In this document: piece by piece, positions 42,082-51,254 of the stretch
How positions within the stretch are numbered: the first letter of the stretch is position 1
How the letters are laid out: the number at the start of each line of letters is the position of its first letter
Source of the DNA: Pseudorhizobium pelagicum
Lineage (GTDB): Bacteria; Pseudomonadota; Alphaproteobacteria; Rhizobiales; Rhizobiaceae
Assembly: GCA_000722615.1 (NCBI GenBank)
Contig: JOKI01000006.1
Coordinates: 1-64,000 of the forward strand
DNA length: 64,000 nt
Direction: 5' to 3'
Program-made: the position numbers and the translations under genes
The notes under the pieces: model-generated
The model's database searches: none
The model's input: the letters and a program-made list of their open reading frames with translations, nothing else
What the model was told of the DNA's origin: nothing

Positions 42082-43319
42082 TGCAGCGCTCACCCGAACT
42101 GCAGGCGATGCTGGCCGGCGACGCAGCCGCGATCGAAGACAAGCGCGCCCGACGCCGACGCCGGCTGACGGCCGCCGGCCTGCTGAGCCTGGGTGCGGCC
42201 CTCGCCTACGGCCTGTTGCTGGTGCCCCGGACCCCAACCGTGGAAAGCCTGCAGAGCGACGAGGAGTTCACGACCACGCAGTTCCGGCCGCCGTCGTTCC
42301 TGCGCGAGGCCGAGCCCGAGCGGCAAGCCGAACCGGACATCCTGCGCCTGCCTGAGCCGCCGGTCGAAGACCCGGTCGAACCAGTCCCGGAACCGAGCCG
42401 GTTCGAGGTCCCCCCGCCTCCCGACGAACCGCTGCCGGCGCCTGACGCCGCCGTTGCGCCGCTTCAGCAGGAGGATTTCCCCAGCCGCTATCTGTCAAAG
42501 CAGATCGTCCTCGACACCGCTGCCGGCGCCGTCGATGACCCCAGCAGGCTTGACGGCGACGACGCTGCGACCGTCGCCGGCGACGATCGCCACAGCCGGT
42601 TTCTGGCCTCTGCACAGGCTCTCGGGGATCGAACCGCCGTGGCGCGCCGCCTGGAGCGGCTCGATGCCCTGGTTGCGGAGGGCACGCTGATCCCGGGGAT
42701 CCTGGAAACGGCCATCAACAGCGACCTGCCGGGACAGATCCGCGCCATCGTCTCCCAGGATGTCTATTCCTTCGACGGTCGGCGCGTGCTGATCCCGGCC
42801 GGGACGCGGCTGATCGGCGAGTACCAGGCCGATACCACCCGCGGCCAAAGGCGCATCTTCGTGGTCTGGGCACGGCTGCTGCGCGACGACGGCGTTTCCG
42901 TGCGGCTTGCCAGCATCGGCGCCGACGGTCTGGGTCGCTCCGGACTGACGGGGCAGGTTGACAACAAGTGGCGCGAACGGTTCGGATCGGCGATCCTGCT
43001 GTCGGTGATCGGCGCCGGCTCGAGCTATCTCACCGGCTACGGTGCCAGCCAGTATGACCGCGGCGAAGACCTCGATGACGCCGCCCGCGGCGCCGAACTC
43101 GCACGGCAGACCATTGCCGAAACCTTTTCCGACATGGCCAATCAGGTCCTCTCCGAAAATCTGCAGATCCCGCCAACGATCCATGTTCACCAGGGCGAGC
43201 GGATCTTCGTCTATGTCCGCCAGGACCTCGACTTCTCCAGCCTCTACCCCGATCCGCTCGACGAAGCCCTCAGGGAGATCCAGCATGAGCGCAAAAGGGC
43301 ACAAGCCCGCAGGCGTTGA
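42081..43319 (+). CDS. virB10: VirB10-type core channel protein
   Basis: A 412-residue protein with a short cytoplasmic N-terminus, one helix (AAGLLSLGAALAYGLLLV), a Pro/Glu-rich periplasmic spacer (about residues 70-140) and the VirB10/TrbI C-terminal domain (GTLIPGILETAINSDLPGQI; GTRLIGEYQ; YVRQDLDFS). It spans both membranes and senses the energy state of the ATPases. Starts at the virB9 stop; virB11 starts inside its last codons. Confidence 0.93.
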   Translation: MQRSPELQAMLAGDAAAIEDKRARRRRRLTAAGLLSLGAALAYGLLLVPRTPTVESLQSDEEFTTTQFRPPSFLREAEPERQAEPDILRLPEPPVEDPVEPVPEPSRFEVPPPPDEPLPAPDAAVAPLQQEDFPSRYLSKQIVLDTAAGAVDDPSRLDGDDAATVAGDDRHSRFLASAQALGDRTAVARRLERLDALVAEGTLIPGILETAINSDLPGQIRAIVSQDVYSFDGRRVLIPAGTRLIGEYQADTTRGQRRIFVVWARLLRDDGVSVRLASIGADGLGRSGLTGQVDNKWRERFGSAILLSVIGAGSSYLTGYGASQYDRGEDLDDAARGAELARQTIAETFSDMANQVLSENLQIPPTIHVHQGERIFVYVRQDLDFSSLYPDPLDEALREIQHERKRAQARRR

Positions 43320-44313
43320 CACCAGCGCCTTCTATTTCCTGCAGCGGGCGCTCGAGCCGCTGCAGCCGCTGCTCGACGATCCCGCCGTTGTCGAGATCTC
43401 GGTCAATCGGCCCGGCCACGCCTTTGTCGAGCGCCGCGGCATGGCCGTGATGGAGCATCATCCGATCCCGGCGCTGACGGCCCTGGAGATCCAGAACCTC
43501 GCCGAACGCCTTGCCTGCGCCAGCCATCAGTTCGTCAGTCGCGCCCATCCGCTGCTCAGCACCGCCTTGCCGACGGGCGAACGGGTGCAGGTCATCCTGC
43601 CGCCGGCGGCCGTCGACGGCGGCGCACTGTCGATCCGCAAGCAGGTGATCAGCGCGCTGACGCTGGAACAGTTCCGCGATGGCGGCGCTCTGGACAAGGT
43701 CTCGGTCTGTGTCGGCGGCCTGAGTGAGACCGACCGCCTGCTCATCGACCTGCTGCGCACCGGGCAGATCTACGAGTTCATCTGCACGGCGGTGCGCAAG
43801 CGGGTGTCGATGCTGATCAGCGGCGGCACCTCGACGGGCAAGACGACGCTGCTGAATGCCTGCCTGAAGATCGTCGATGCGCGCGAGCGCATCATCACCC
43901 TGGAGGACACCCGCGAGCTGTTCCCGCCGCAGGCCAACGCGGTGCATCTCGTGGCCTCGCGCGGCGACCAGGGCACCGCGGCGGTGACGGTTCAGTCCCT
44001 GCTGGAGGCGGCCTTGCGTATGCGGCCCGACCGATTGTTCGTCGGCGAGGTCAGGGGGCCGGAAGCCTTTGCCCTGCTGCGGGCGATCAACACCGGTCAT
44101 CCCGGCAGCATGTCGACGGTTCACGCCGACACGCCGCTCGGCGCCTACGAGCAGCTGGCGATGATGACGCAGCAGGCGGGGCTCGGATCGGCTTATTCGA
44201 AGCAGGATCTGATGTCCTACATCCAGATGGTGATCCCGGTGGTCATCCAGCTGCATCGCGAGGGCGGGCGCCGTGGCGTGTCGGAAATCTATTTTGCGAG
44301 GCAGGCGCCGTGA
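43285..44313 (+). CDS. virB11: VirB11-type secretion ATPase
   Basis: A 342-residue hexameric AAA-like ATPase of the VirB11/TrbB family. Walker A GGTSTGKTT begins at residue 180, the Asp box follows in IITLEDTREL, Walker B lies near MRPDRLFVGEVRG and the His box in NTGHPGSMSTVHA. Start at 43285 (CAGGGAG upstream) overlaps the last 35 bases of virB10; a much longer frame starting upstream lies in the virB10 shadow. Powers pilus assembly and substrate transfer. Confidence 0.94.
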   Translation: MSAKGHKPAGVDTSAFYFLQRALEPLQPLLDDPAVVEISVNRPGHAFVERRGMAVMEHHPIPALTALEIQNLAERLACASHQFVSRAHPLLSTALPTGERVQVILPPAAVDGGALSIRKQVISALTLEQFRDGGALDKVSVCVGGLSETDRLLIDLLRTGQIYEFICTAVRKRVSMLISGGTSTGKTTLLNACLKIVDARERIITLEDTRELFPPQANAVHLVASRGDQGTAAVTVQSLLEAALRMRPDRLFVGEVRGPEAFALLRAINTGHPGSMSTVHADTPLGAYEQLAMMTQQAGLGSAYSKQDLMSYIQMVIPVVIQLHREGGRRGVSEIYFARQAP

Positions 44314-46298
44314 GCGGCCCCTATCGTTTCGCCTACCTCCTGCTCTGCTGCAGCATCGGCTGCAGCGTCTGGGCGATCAGCTACGGCATCGTCCTGCAGG
44401 TGATCTACCAGGACGCGCGCATTCTCCAGCTGACACTGGCTGCCAATCCGCTGGTACCGTTTCAGCAGCTCATGCGCTTTTGGGGTAGCCGGTCGCTGCA
44501 GGTCACCGCCGTGCTGGCGCTGGTGCCGGCCGTGGCTGTCAGCGCCACGGCGATCGCCGTCGGTCTGCGGCGCCCGTCAAACCCGCTCGGCGACGCGGCC
44601 TTCCAGGATCTGGCTGACCTGCGGCGCGCGCACTGGTTTCGCCGGCGCGGCATCATTGTCGGCTGCATGGGGCGGCGCATTCTGCGCCGCGACGATGACC
44701 GCCACCACCTGGTGATCGGGCCGACGCGCTCGGGCAAGAGCGTCGGTTACGTCATCCCCAACGCCCTGACCTTTCCAGGCTCGATGATCATCACCGACCT
44801 GAAGGGCGAGATCTTCCAGCACACGGCCGGTTACCGCAAGGCCATGGGCCACTCCGTCTTCCTGTTTGCGCCGGGAGACGCGCGCAGCCACCGGTGGAAC
44901 CCGCTCGATTTCGTACGCAGCGACCGCGGCAGTCGCAGCATCGATCTGCAAAACATGGCCAGCATTCTCGTGCCCGAAACCGCCGGTTCCGAAAATGCCG
45001 TCTGGCAGGCCACAGCGCAGCAGGTGATCGCCGGGGTGATCAGCTATGTCCTGGAAAGCCCGTATTATCGCGACCGGCGCAATCTCGGCGAGGTCAACGC
45101 AATCTTCAATTGCGGCGTCGATCTGCAGGAGCTGATGCGCCGGATCAAGGAGACGGAACCGGACCTGTCACGCTTTACCGTCGACAGCTTCAACGCCTAT
45201 ATCGCGCTCAACGAACGGGCCGCCCGCTCCGCGCTGCTCGACATCCAGAAGGCCATGCTGCCATTTCGCAACGAGCGGGTTCTGGCCGCCACCAGCGTCA
45301 CCGACATCGATCTGGCGGCGATGCGTCGCCGGCCGGTGTCGATCTATCTGGCGCCGCGCATCAACGACATGACCATCCTTCGCCCGCTGCTGACGCTGTT
45401 CGTGCAGCAGAGCATGGAGCTGCTCACGCTTGACCATGATCCACAGGCGGTGCCCGCCTTCTTCCTCCTGGATGAGTTCCGGCAGTTGAAGAAGATGGAC
45501 GAGCTCATGAACAAGCTGCCCTATGTCGCTGGCTACAACATCAAGATCGCCTTCATCATCCAGGACCTGAAGAACATCGACGGGCTCTATGGCGAGACTG
45601 CCCGCCATTCGCTCCTGGGCAATTGCGGGCTGCAATTGATCCTCGGCGCCAATGACCAGGCAACGGCTGACTACGCATCGCGGGCGCTGGGCAAGCGCAC
45701 GCTGCGATACAGTTCCGAAACCCGCAGCCTCGGCCTTCTTGCCGCTCCCCGCCGCACCCGGGTGGAGCAGGTGCGTGAACGCGATCTGATGATGCCGCAG
45801 GAGGTCCGGCAGATGCCGTCTGACAAAATGGTGGTGCTGGTCGAGGGGCAAAAACCGATCCTCGCCTCCAAGCTTCGCAGCTACGCGCACACATCGTTCA
45901 GGACCCAGGTTGCCTACGCTGTGGCACACCAGCCCGATGTCCCCGCCACCGAGTTTGCACCGCGCCTGCCGGTGCCGGCGGCCGATCAGGGATACGGGCG
46001 TGCCGTCGCCACAGCGGATGCGAACTTTACGCGCCCGCCGCCGGTGACCGTTCACAACGACCGGGGTTCTGGTCCCGAGGCGTGGCCGCAAGAGCGTTGT
46101 GCCGCCCCGGATGTCGAGGAGCTGGACCTGTCGGAGCGGCAAAGGGTGCTGGAGATGCAGCTGGAGCGATCTGAAAAGCGGCTGCGGGCCCTGGTCGAGG
46201 AAGCCCCGGCAGGTCTGGGCCCGGCGGTGCGACGCAGCGTCGCCGAGATCCTGGCCGAAACGGTGCCCGATCCCGCCGCACCGGAGACGCCGGACTGA
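44310..46298 (+). CDS. virD4: VirD4/TraG-type coupling protein
   Basis: A 662-residue coupling ATPase: two N-terminal membrane helices, Walker A GPTRSGKS at about residues 137-144, Walker B in FFLLDEFRQLKKM, and a C-terminal acidic/Arg-rich tail. It brings substrates (a relaxase-DNA complex or effectors) to the VirB channel. It overlaps virB11 by 4 bases and closes the thirteen-gene operon. No relaxase, DNA-processing gene or vir-box is in the window, so conjugation and effector transfer cannot be told apart here. Confidence 0.94.
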   Translation: MSGPYRFAYLLLCCSIGCSVWAISYGIVLQVIYQDARILQLTLAANPLVPFQQLMRFWGSRSLQVTAVLALVPAVAVSATAIAVGLRRPSNPLGDAAFQDLADLRRAHWFRRRGIIVGCMGRRILRRDDDRHHLVIGPTRSGKSVGYVIPNALTFPGSMIITDLKGEIFQHTAGYRKAMGHSVFLFAPGDARSHRWNPLDFVRSDRGSRSIDLQNMASILVPETAGSENAVWQATAQQVIAGVISYVLESPYYRDRRNLGEVNAIFNCGVDLQELMRRIKETEPDLSRFTVDSFNAYIALNERAARSALLDIQKAMLPFRNERVLAATSVTDIDLAAMRRRPVSIYLAPRINDMTILRPLLTLFVQQSMELLTLDHDPQAVPAFFLLDEFRQLKKMDELMNKLPYVAGYNIKIAFIIQDLKNIDGLYGETARHSLLGNCGLQLILGANDQATADYASRALGKRTLRYSSETRSLGLLAAPRRTRVEQVRERDLMMPQEVRQMPSDKMVVLVEGQKPILASKLRSYAHTSFRTQVAYAVAHQPDVPATEFAPRLPVPAADQGYGRAVATADANFTRPPPVTVHNDRGSGPEAWPQERCAAPDVEELDLSERQRVLEMQLERSEKRLRALVEEAPAGLGPAVRRSVAEILAETVPDPAAPETPD

Positions 46299-46425
46299 AG
46301 GCGGCGACCCCGGTGGCAATTGCTTTTCGTTGCGAACGGGGTGCGGTGTGTTCCAGTGACGTCCGCAGCGGTTTGCCATGGTGCCAAAGGGAAAAACCCG
46401 GCGCAGGTCTGATGACAATTATTCA

Positions 46426-46485
46426 GCCCCTTTTGATGGGTTGAATACGCTGACAAAATGCATTATTTGAACCATTGAAAGGGGC
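46426..46485. promoter_or_regulatory. Spaced inverted repeat in the hipA promoter region
   Basis: GCCCCTTT at 46426-46433 and AAAGGGGC at 46478-46485 are exact complements separated by 44 bases. The right arm overlaps the ribosome-binding site of the HipA-like gene. Such spaced arms are compatible with binding by the encoded HipB-like repressor or with occlusion of translation. The assignment is tentative. Confidence 0.35.
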
Positions 46486-46490
46486 ATTTG

Positions 46491-47813
46491 ATGCGTCTAA
46501 CGCTCCAAACTCATTTTGATGGTGAGTGGCATGACGCCGCGACACTGGAACTCAAGGACGACGCGGCCGGCTTCCAGGGCGCGTCGATCGTCGATTACGA
46601 TCTCGACTATTTCGTCACCGTGGCATCGGCGGAATTCGCGGCCGGAAAAACGGTCCGCGACCATCGCGCCTTGTCAGTCCGGTACCCCGTCGATCTCGAA
46701 AATCGATCTGGCCGCAGCTGGCCGCCCTTCCTGTTGGATCTTATGCCCCAGGGGCATGCACGGCGAAAGCTTGCCGAGCATCTCAGCCTTGCTGAAGGCT
46801 CGCGGGCGTCCGATCTGCCATTGCTTCTCCGATCGGCGACTGGCGGCATCGGCAATATCCGCATCAAAGAAGCGGCGGACGCCGAAGCGGAACGCCTGCG
46901 CGCTGTTGAGCGCCAAGGGGTGACAGAGGCGGAAATCCTTGAGCGGTCCGATCGTTTCATGGAAGTCGCCGACCGCTTTGGAATGCTGGCCTCTGGCTCA
47001 AGCGGCCTACAAGGCGAATGGCCAAAGGTTTCGATGACCCAGGCGAATGACGGGCTCTATTATCCCGACAGCTTCGTGACCGACGATGAGGCCGTGCGCC
47101 ACGTTATCGTCAAACTGGTCCGCAGCAACGAGCCTGTAGACCGTCTGATTCTCGAAGGCGAAGCCCTTTATTCGCGGATCGCTCAAGAGATCGGTCTTGA
47201 TGTCAACGAACCTTCGACCCATGCCGAAGGCGTCCTGATCATTCCCCGTTTCGACCGGAAGAAGACTCAAAGCGGCGGAACCGTCCGACTGGGGCAGGAA
47301 AGCCTCGTGTCCGCCATCGGCGTTGCCGATTTCGGTCATATCGGCACGCACGAGGCCTATATAGACGTTCTGCGCCAGTATTCGGCTGATCCCTTCGCAG
47401 ACATTGTTGAATACCTGAAGCGCGACATCGCCAACTTGGCGCTCGGCAATCCCGATAATCACGGCCGAAATTCCGCATTGAGCAAACACCAGGACGGCAC
47501 GATCCGCCTGTCTCCGCTCTTTGATTTCGCGCCAATGCGGCTTGCCAAGGAGGGGATTGTTCGCTCCACCCGATGGGCGATGATGCGTGACGGAGGTCGC
47601 GACCATCTTCCCGATTGGAAGCACATTTGCGGCGAACTGATGCCTGATCCTGCTGAGCACAGTGGGTCCGCAGCTACGCTTGCCATGTTTGCCGAACACC
47701 TGCACCGGGCTCCGGCCATGGCGAAAGAGATGGGAGCGTCTACGGATATTCTGGAGCGTGCGATGGGACGCTGCAGTGAAATTGCAGATAGCGTGCTGGC
47801 GGTCTGCCGCTGA
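46491..47813 (+). CDS. hipA: HipA-family serine/threonine kinase toxin
   Basis: A 440-residue HipA-fold kinase. The catalytic loop GNPDNHGRN (residues 319-327, with Asp322) and the metal-binding LFDFAP (Asp345) are intact, as is the N-terminal HipA subdomain. HipA enzymes phosphorylate glutamyl-tRNA synthetase or related targets and cause dormancy. The ATG at 46491 is chosen over a TTG three bases earlier; GAAAGGGG lies about 6 bases upstream. The HTH partner follows 17 bases downstream, the reverse of the classical hipB-hipA order. It sits immediately after the secretion operon, as plasmid-stabilising modules often do. Confidence 0.85.
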   Translation: MRLTLQTHFDGEWHDAATLELKDDAAGFQGASIVDYDLDYFVTVASAEFAAGKTVRDHRALSVRYPVDLENRSGRSWPPFLLDLMPQGHARRKLAEHLSLAEGSRASDLPLLLRSATGGIGNIRIKEAADAEAERLRAVERQGVTEAEILERSDRFMEVADRFGMLASGSSGLQGEWPKVSMTQANDGLYYPDSFVTDDEAVRHVIVKLVRSNEPVDRLILEGEALYSRIAQEIGLDVNEPSTHAEGVLIIPRFDRKKTQSGGTVRLGQESLVSAIGVADFGHIGTHEAYIDVLRQYSADPFADIVEYLKRDIANLALGNPDNHGRNSALSKHQDGTIRLSPLFDFAPMRLAKEGIVRSTRWAMMRDGGRDHLPDWKHICGELMPDPAEHSGSAATLAMFAEHLHRAPAMAKEMGASTDILERAMGRCSEIADSVLAVCR

Positions 47814-47830
47814 TGGCGAAGGGCAGCTAA

Positions 47831-48109
47831 ATGGCTCGCTGGAAGAAGCCCACGAAAGACGAAATCTTGGAGAACCGGCAGACGCTGGCAGAGCGTGCTC
47901 GAACAGGTGATTTAAGGCTGCCGGGCGCTGTATCAGAGATCCGTAAGGGGTTTGGCATGACGCAGGAGGAGTTTGCCAAGACGCTTGCACTTACGAGGCG
48001 TCAAGTAGCAGAAATCGAGGCGGGGGTGGCGAATCCAACCTTGGAAACGCTGGAGAGGATTGGTCGACTCTTCGGCTTCAGCGTGGGCTATATACCGAAA
48101 GGACGTTAA
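47831..48109 (+). CDS. hipB: HipB-like XRE-family antitoxin
   Basis: A 92-residue DNA-binding protein with a Cro/CI-type helix-turn-helix (KGFGMTQEEFAKTLALTRRQ, EIEAGVANPTLETLERIGRL) and a basic N-terminus. Placed 17 bases after the HipA-like kinase it should be the antitoxin and autorepressor. Toxin-first order means antitoxin synthesis relies on translation after the toxin or on an internal promoter. It looks complete. Confidence 0.8.
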   Translation: MARWKKPTKDEILENRQTLAERARTGDLRLPGAVSEIRKGFGMTQEEFAKTLALTRRQVAEIEAGVANPTLETLERIGRLFGFSVGYIPKGR

Positions 48110-48632
48110 GCTGGATAGATCGTGCTGCCGGCAAGGAGGGCCGGAAATGGCCGGAAAAAGCGGGACGACGGCTCGACGGCGAACAGGCCAGAGCTGCATC
48201 GAACGCTGCCATTCGGTCAGAATGGGCGCTTTAAGAGCACTTGCCAAAATACCAGAGTGGCACTGGGTTGCCTGGGCCCGTCGACCTGCCGCCGGACGGA
48301 TCTGACCACCCAGTCGCTCCACTTGCACGCACGAGCGTGATGCCGGCGGCGATGACAAAGGCGGGCAATCGACCGTTGCCGCACCTTGCACATCCGCAGC
48401 GATGAAATGCTCGCACGCGAAGCTCCCGCGACATTCGCCGAACAAGATCCTACGGTCTTCGTAGGCGGGAGTTGGCAAAGACCGCGGCTGTGCTGGTGGC
48501 CCATGGCCTGGCGACCGGCCTCTGATACCGGCGCCCGAGGGAGGCGGTCGCAATGCGGCCGCGCCGGGATGACGGACGGCCATGCGGTCGGCATCGAAAG
48601 ATGCCTGCCGCTGGCCGCCCGCAAGGCACAGG
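48110..48632. other. Region without a well-supported gene between hipB and DoxX
   Basis: About 520 bases. One short frame (ATG 48147, stop 48305, 52 residues) has a strong AAGGAGG 7 bases upstream, but its product is Arg-rich and has no recognisable fold, so it is not listed as a gene. A small hairpin (CCTACG/CGTAGG near 48449) is present. Nothing else was recognised. Confidence 0.35.
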
Positions 48633-49088
48633 CTAGATCTGGCGCCCGAGCACTCCATCGACCGAATAGCGATTGGACCCACGCACGGCATAGAACAGGA
48701 AGATCGCCGTCCACAGGATGGATTTCTCTGCGCCGGCGAGGCCTTCGCCCTGGACGACGCCGTGGAAATAGACCGTGACCAGCAGCACGATCATTGCCGC
48801 AAAGCTTGCCGGACGCGTCAGGAAACCAACTGCGACGAAGATCCCGCCAAAGAACTCGGTGCACGCCAGCAGGAGGGACCACAGGTTGCCGGGGTAGAAC
48901 CCTAGGCTTTCCACCATTCCGGCAGCGCCGAATGGATTGATGATCTTTCCATAGCCGTGGGTGACCAGCAGGGCGCCAGCGGCAAAGCGCAGTACGGTTT
49001 CGCCCACCGGCTCGAGCGGACGGTAAAGCCCGGCAAGCGAGGGCGCTATCAGGCGCGGTCTTGCCGTCGGGTGATCAAAGTCGGTCAT
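48633..49088 (-). CDS. DoxX family membrane protein
   Basis: A 151-residue DoxX-type integral membrane protein with about four helices (LRFAAGALLVTHGYGKI, LLLACTEFFGGIFVAVGFL, AAMIVLLVTVYFHGVV, ILWTAIFLFYAVRG). DoxX proteins are inner-membrane proteins linked to quinone-dependent or thiosulfate-related redox chemistry in some species; the role here is not clear. The start at 49088 has AGGAAG upstream. It is oriented with the dehydrogenase gene upstream (gap 176 bases), so it may be in the same leftward transcript. Confidence 0.78.
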   Translation of the reverse strand: MTDFDHPTARPRLIAPSLAGLYRPLEPVGETVLRFAAGALLVTHGYGKIINPFGAAGMVESLGFYPGNLWSLLLACTEFFGGIFVAVGFLTRPASFAAMIVLLVTVYFHGVVQGEGLAGAEKSILWTAIFLFYAVRGSNRYSVDGVLGRQI

Positions 49089-49264
49089 CGCAATCTTCCT
49101 TATGCAAATGCTGCCGTTGTCAGCCATCCGAGTGACACTGTCGAGTGGCTGTTTCAGGCAGGCTTCTGACGTTCTCGTGATCGCCGCCCGGGCGTCGTCG
49201 CGGCGGCACGATCCGGCAAAGCCTTGATGTCGCGGCGCTCTATGGGCGTGACCGCCCACGCCCG

Positions 49265-50719
49265 TCAGGCGATACCGCCGAGGCAGACGTATTTCAGCTC
49301 GAGAAACTCCTCCAGTCCATAGCGCGACCCTTCACGCCCGAGCCCGGACTGTTTGGTGCCCCCGAAGGGAGCCGCCGCCGTCGAGATCAGACCCGTGTTG
49401 ACGCCGACCATGCCATATTCCAGCGCCTCGGCGACCCTGAACACCCGCGACAGGTCGCGCGCGTAAATGTAGGACGCCAGGCCGAATTCCGTATCGTTGG
49501 CCTGCGCAATGACGTCCGCCTCGTCGCGGAAGCGAAACAGCGCCGCCACCGGACCAAAGGTCTCTTCGCGCGCAACCGCCATGCCCGCGGTGACGTCGGC
49601 CAGAACGGTGGCCTCGTAGAAGGTGCCTCCGAGGCTGTGGCGCCGGGCCCCCACCAGCACCCGTGCACCCCCGCACACCGCGTCAAAGACATGCGCCTCC
49701 ACCTTCTCCAGGGCCGCCGCGTCGATCAGCGGCCCCAGCACCACGCCGTCGTCGCAGCCATTGCCGGTGACGAGCCGCCCAACGGCAGCCGCGAGCCTGT
49801 CGGCGAAGGCGTCATAGACGGCCTCCTGGACGTAGATGCGGTTGGCGCAGACGCAGGTCTGTCCATTGTTGCGGAACTTGGCGACGATGGCACCCTCGAC
49901 CGCCGCTTCTATGTCGGCGTCGTCGAAGACGATGAAGGGAGCATTGCCCCCGAGTTCGAGAGCGAGTTTCTTGATGGTCGCCGCCGACTGCCTGTAGAGC
50001 TTGGCACCGACTTCGGTCGAGCCGGTGAAGGTAAGCTTGCGCACCCGCGCATTGGCCGTCATCTCGCCACCGATCTCGCGCGCCGACCCGGTCAACACGC
50101 TAAACAGCCCCTTCGGCAGTCCGGCCTCTTCGGCCAGCACCGCCAGCGCAATGGCCGAGAACGGCGTCTGCTCGGCCGGTTTCAGCACCATGGCACAGCC
50201 TGCGGCAAGCGCCGGGGCAGCCTTGCGGGTGATCATCGCCATGGGGAAATTCCATGGGGTGATGGCGGCGACCACGCCGACCGGCTGCTTCAACACCAGG
50301 ATGCGCTTGTCCCGTTGGTGGCCGGGGATCAGGTCGCCGTAAACCCGCTTGCCCTCTTCCGCAAACCACTCGATGAAGCTTGCACCGTATTCGATTTCGC
50401 CTGCGGCTTCCAGGAGCGGCTTGCCCTGCTCACAGGTCAGGATCGTGGCAAGGTCGCTCTTGTTGTCGAGGATCAGATCAAACCACCGCCGCAGCACCGC
50501 GCTACGGTCTGCAGCGGTGCGTGCCGCCCACGCCTTCTGCGCGATCTCTGCGGCTTCGATGGCGGCTCGCGTTTCTGCCGCCCCGAGATCGGGAACCTGA
50601 CCGATCACCTTTCCGGTTGCGGGATTGGTCACGGCAATCGTGTGGGGCGCTGTTGCGTCGTGCCAATTGGTGCCGACGCAGGCGGCCTGTCGGAACAGGG
50701 CGGGGTTTTGCAGGTGCAT
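49265..50719 (-). CDS. gabD: Succinate-semialdehyde dehydrogenase family protein
   Basis: A 484-residue aldehyde dehydrogenase of the GabD type. The nicotinamide-binding ITPWNFPMAM, the catalytic Glu in LELGGNAPFIVF and the nucleophilic Cys in NNGQTCVCANR are present; length and sequence match NAD(P)-dependent succinate-semialdehyde dehydrogenase, although aldehydes derived from related omega-amino acids are also possible. Paired with the aminotransferase 5 kb away it would take an amine-derived semialdehyde to the acid. Upstream is a 300-base region with an inverted repeat at 50935-50956. Confidence 0.9.
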   Translation of the reverse strand: MHLQNPALFRQAACVGTNWHDATAPHTIAVTNPATGKVIGQVPDLGAAETRAAIEAAEIAQKAWAARTAADRSAVLRRWFDLILDNKSDLATILTCEQGKPLLEAAGEIEYGASFIEWFAEEGKRVYGDLIPGHQRDKRILVLKQPVGVVAAITPWNFPMAMITRKAAPALAAGCAMVLKPAEQTPFSAIALAVLAEEAGLPKGLFSVLTGSAREIGGEMTANARVRKLTFTGSTEVGAKLYRQSAATIKKLALELGGNAPFIVFDDADIEAAVEGAIVAKFRNNGQTCVCANRIYVQEAVYDAFADRLAAAVGRLVTGNGCDDGVVLGPLIDAAALEKVEAHVFDAVCGGARVLVGARRHSLGGTFYEATVLADVTAGMAVAREETFGPVAALFRFRDEADVIAQANDTEFGLASYIYARDLSRVFRVAEALEYGMVGVNTGLISTAAAPFGGTKQSGLGREGSRYGLEEFLELKYVCLGGIA

Positions 50720-51020
50720 GGGAAAATCCTTTCAATGCATGGATGCAGCCAGAGTGATGATCGTGCGGTGTCTTGAGGGAGCCGGCAGGACGTGGATACG
50801 AGATCGGCGGCCGCTCGCTGCGCGACCCCAGGGCCATCTGCCGCCTTGCGTTGCGCAGACAGGGTGTTGACGCCTTGCAGCCTGCCGTAAATCCCCCTAG
50901 ACTGGCGGCATCGTGACCCTGCCAGGGACGGCACGATCTTTGCTCTTGCAAAGATCCGCGTGCGCCAACGTCCGGCAGCCAATTCAAGTCATCTCCTGCG
51001 CCGGACGCAGGGAGAATGTC
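50720..51020. other. Intergenic region upstream of the dehydrogenase and a small rightward gene
   Basis: About 300 bases holding the promoters of the leftward dehydrogenase and the rightward 77-residue gene. The main feature is the hairpin/operator at 50935-50956. A nested TCGTG/CACGA repeat lies next to it (about 50911-50936). TTGACG near 50868 could be a rightward -35 element; the matching -10 is not clear. Confidence 0.4.
50935..50956. promoter_or_regulatory. Perfect 9-bp inverted repeat, 4-base spacer
   Basis: GATCTTTGC at 50935-50943 is exactly complementary to GCAAAGATC at 50948-50956 with TCTT between. It lies 64 bases before the small rightward gene. It could be an operator for a dimeric regulator or a hairpin in the leader. 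It differs from the GntR-type palindrome at 55801. Confidence 0.45.
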
Positions 51021-51254
51021 GTGTCGCGTTTTACAGCCAAAACCAAGACCCTGGACGCCGCCGACCCGGGGCGCGCAGATCAGGACGATGCCGTCAGCTG
51101 CCAACAGGAGGGCGAGATCGCCGCAGAAGCGAGAGCCCTGTTTGCCGATCAGGCAACGACCGCCGTGGCCTTCTGCGGCCTGGATGCCTGGTTCGACGGC
51201 AACACGGCCGAAACCCGGCGGTGGGCCAATATCCTTCGACGGCTCCAGAACTAG
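51021..51254 (+). CDS. Small hypothetical protein (77 residues)
   Basis: A 77-residue acidic-helical protein starting at GTG 51021 with AGGGAG upstream. The sequence has SCQQEGEIAAEARALFADQA and TAETRRWANILRRLQN. No family was recognised. Its stop codon overlaps the end of the convergent PhoB-like gene by 4 bases. The upstream region contains a perfect inverted repeat. Confidence 0.5.
   Translation: MSRFTAKTKTLDAADPGRADQDDAVSCQQEGEIAAEARALFADQATTAVAFCGLDAWFDGNTAETRRWANILRRLQN

Noticed and set aside
48147..48305. 52-residue frame with a strong AAGGAGG after the hipB gene
   Set aside because: Good ribosome-binding site but an Arg-rich product without a fold or family; kept as a note only.
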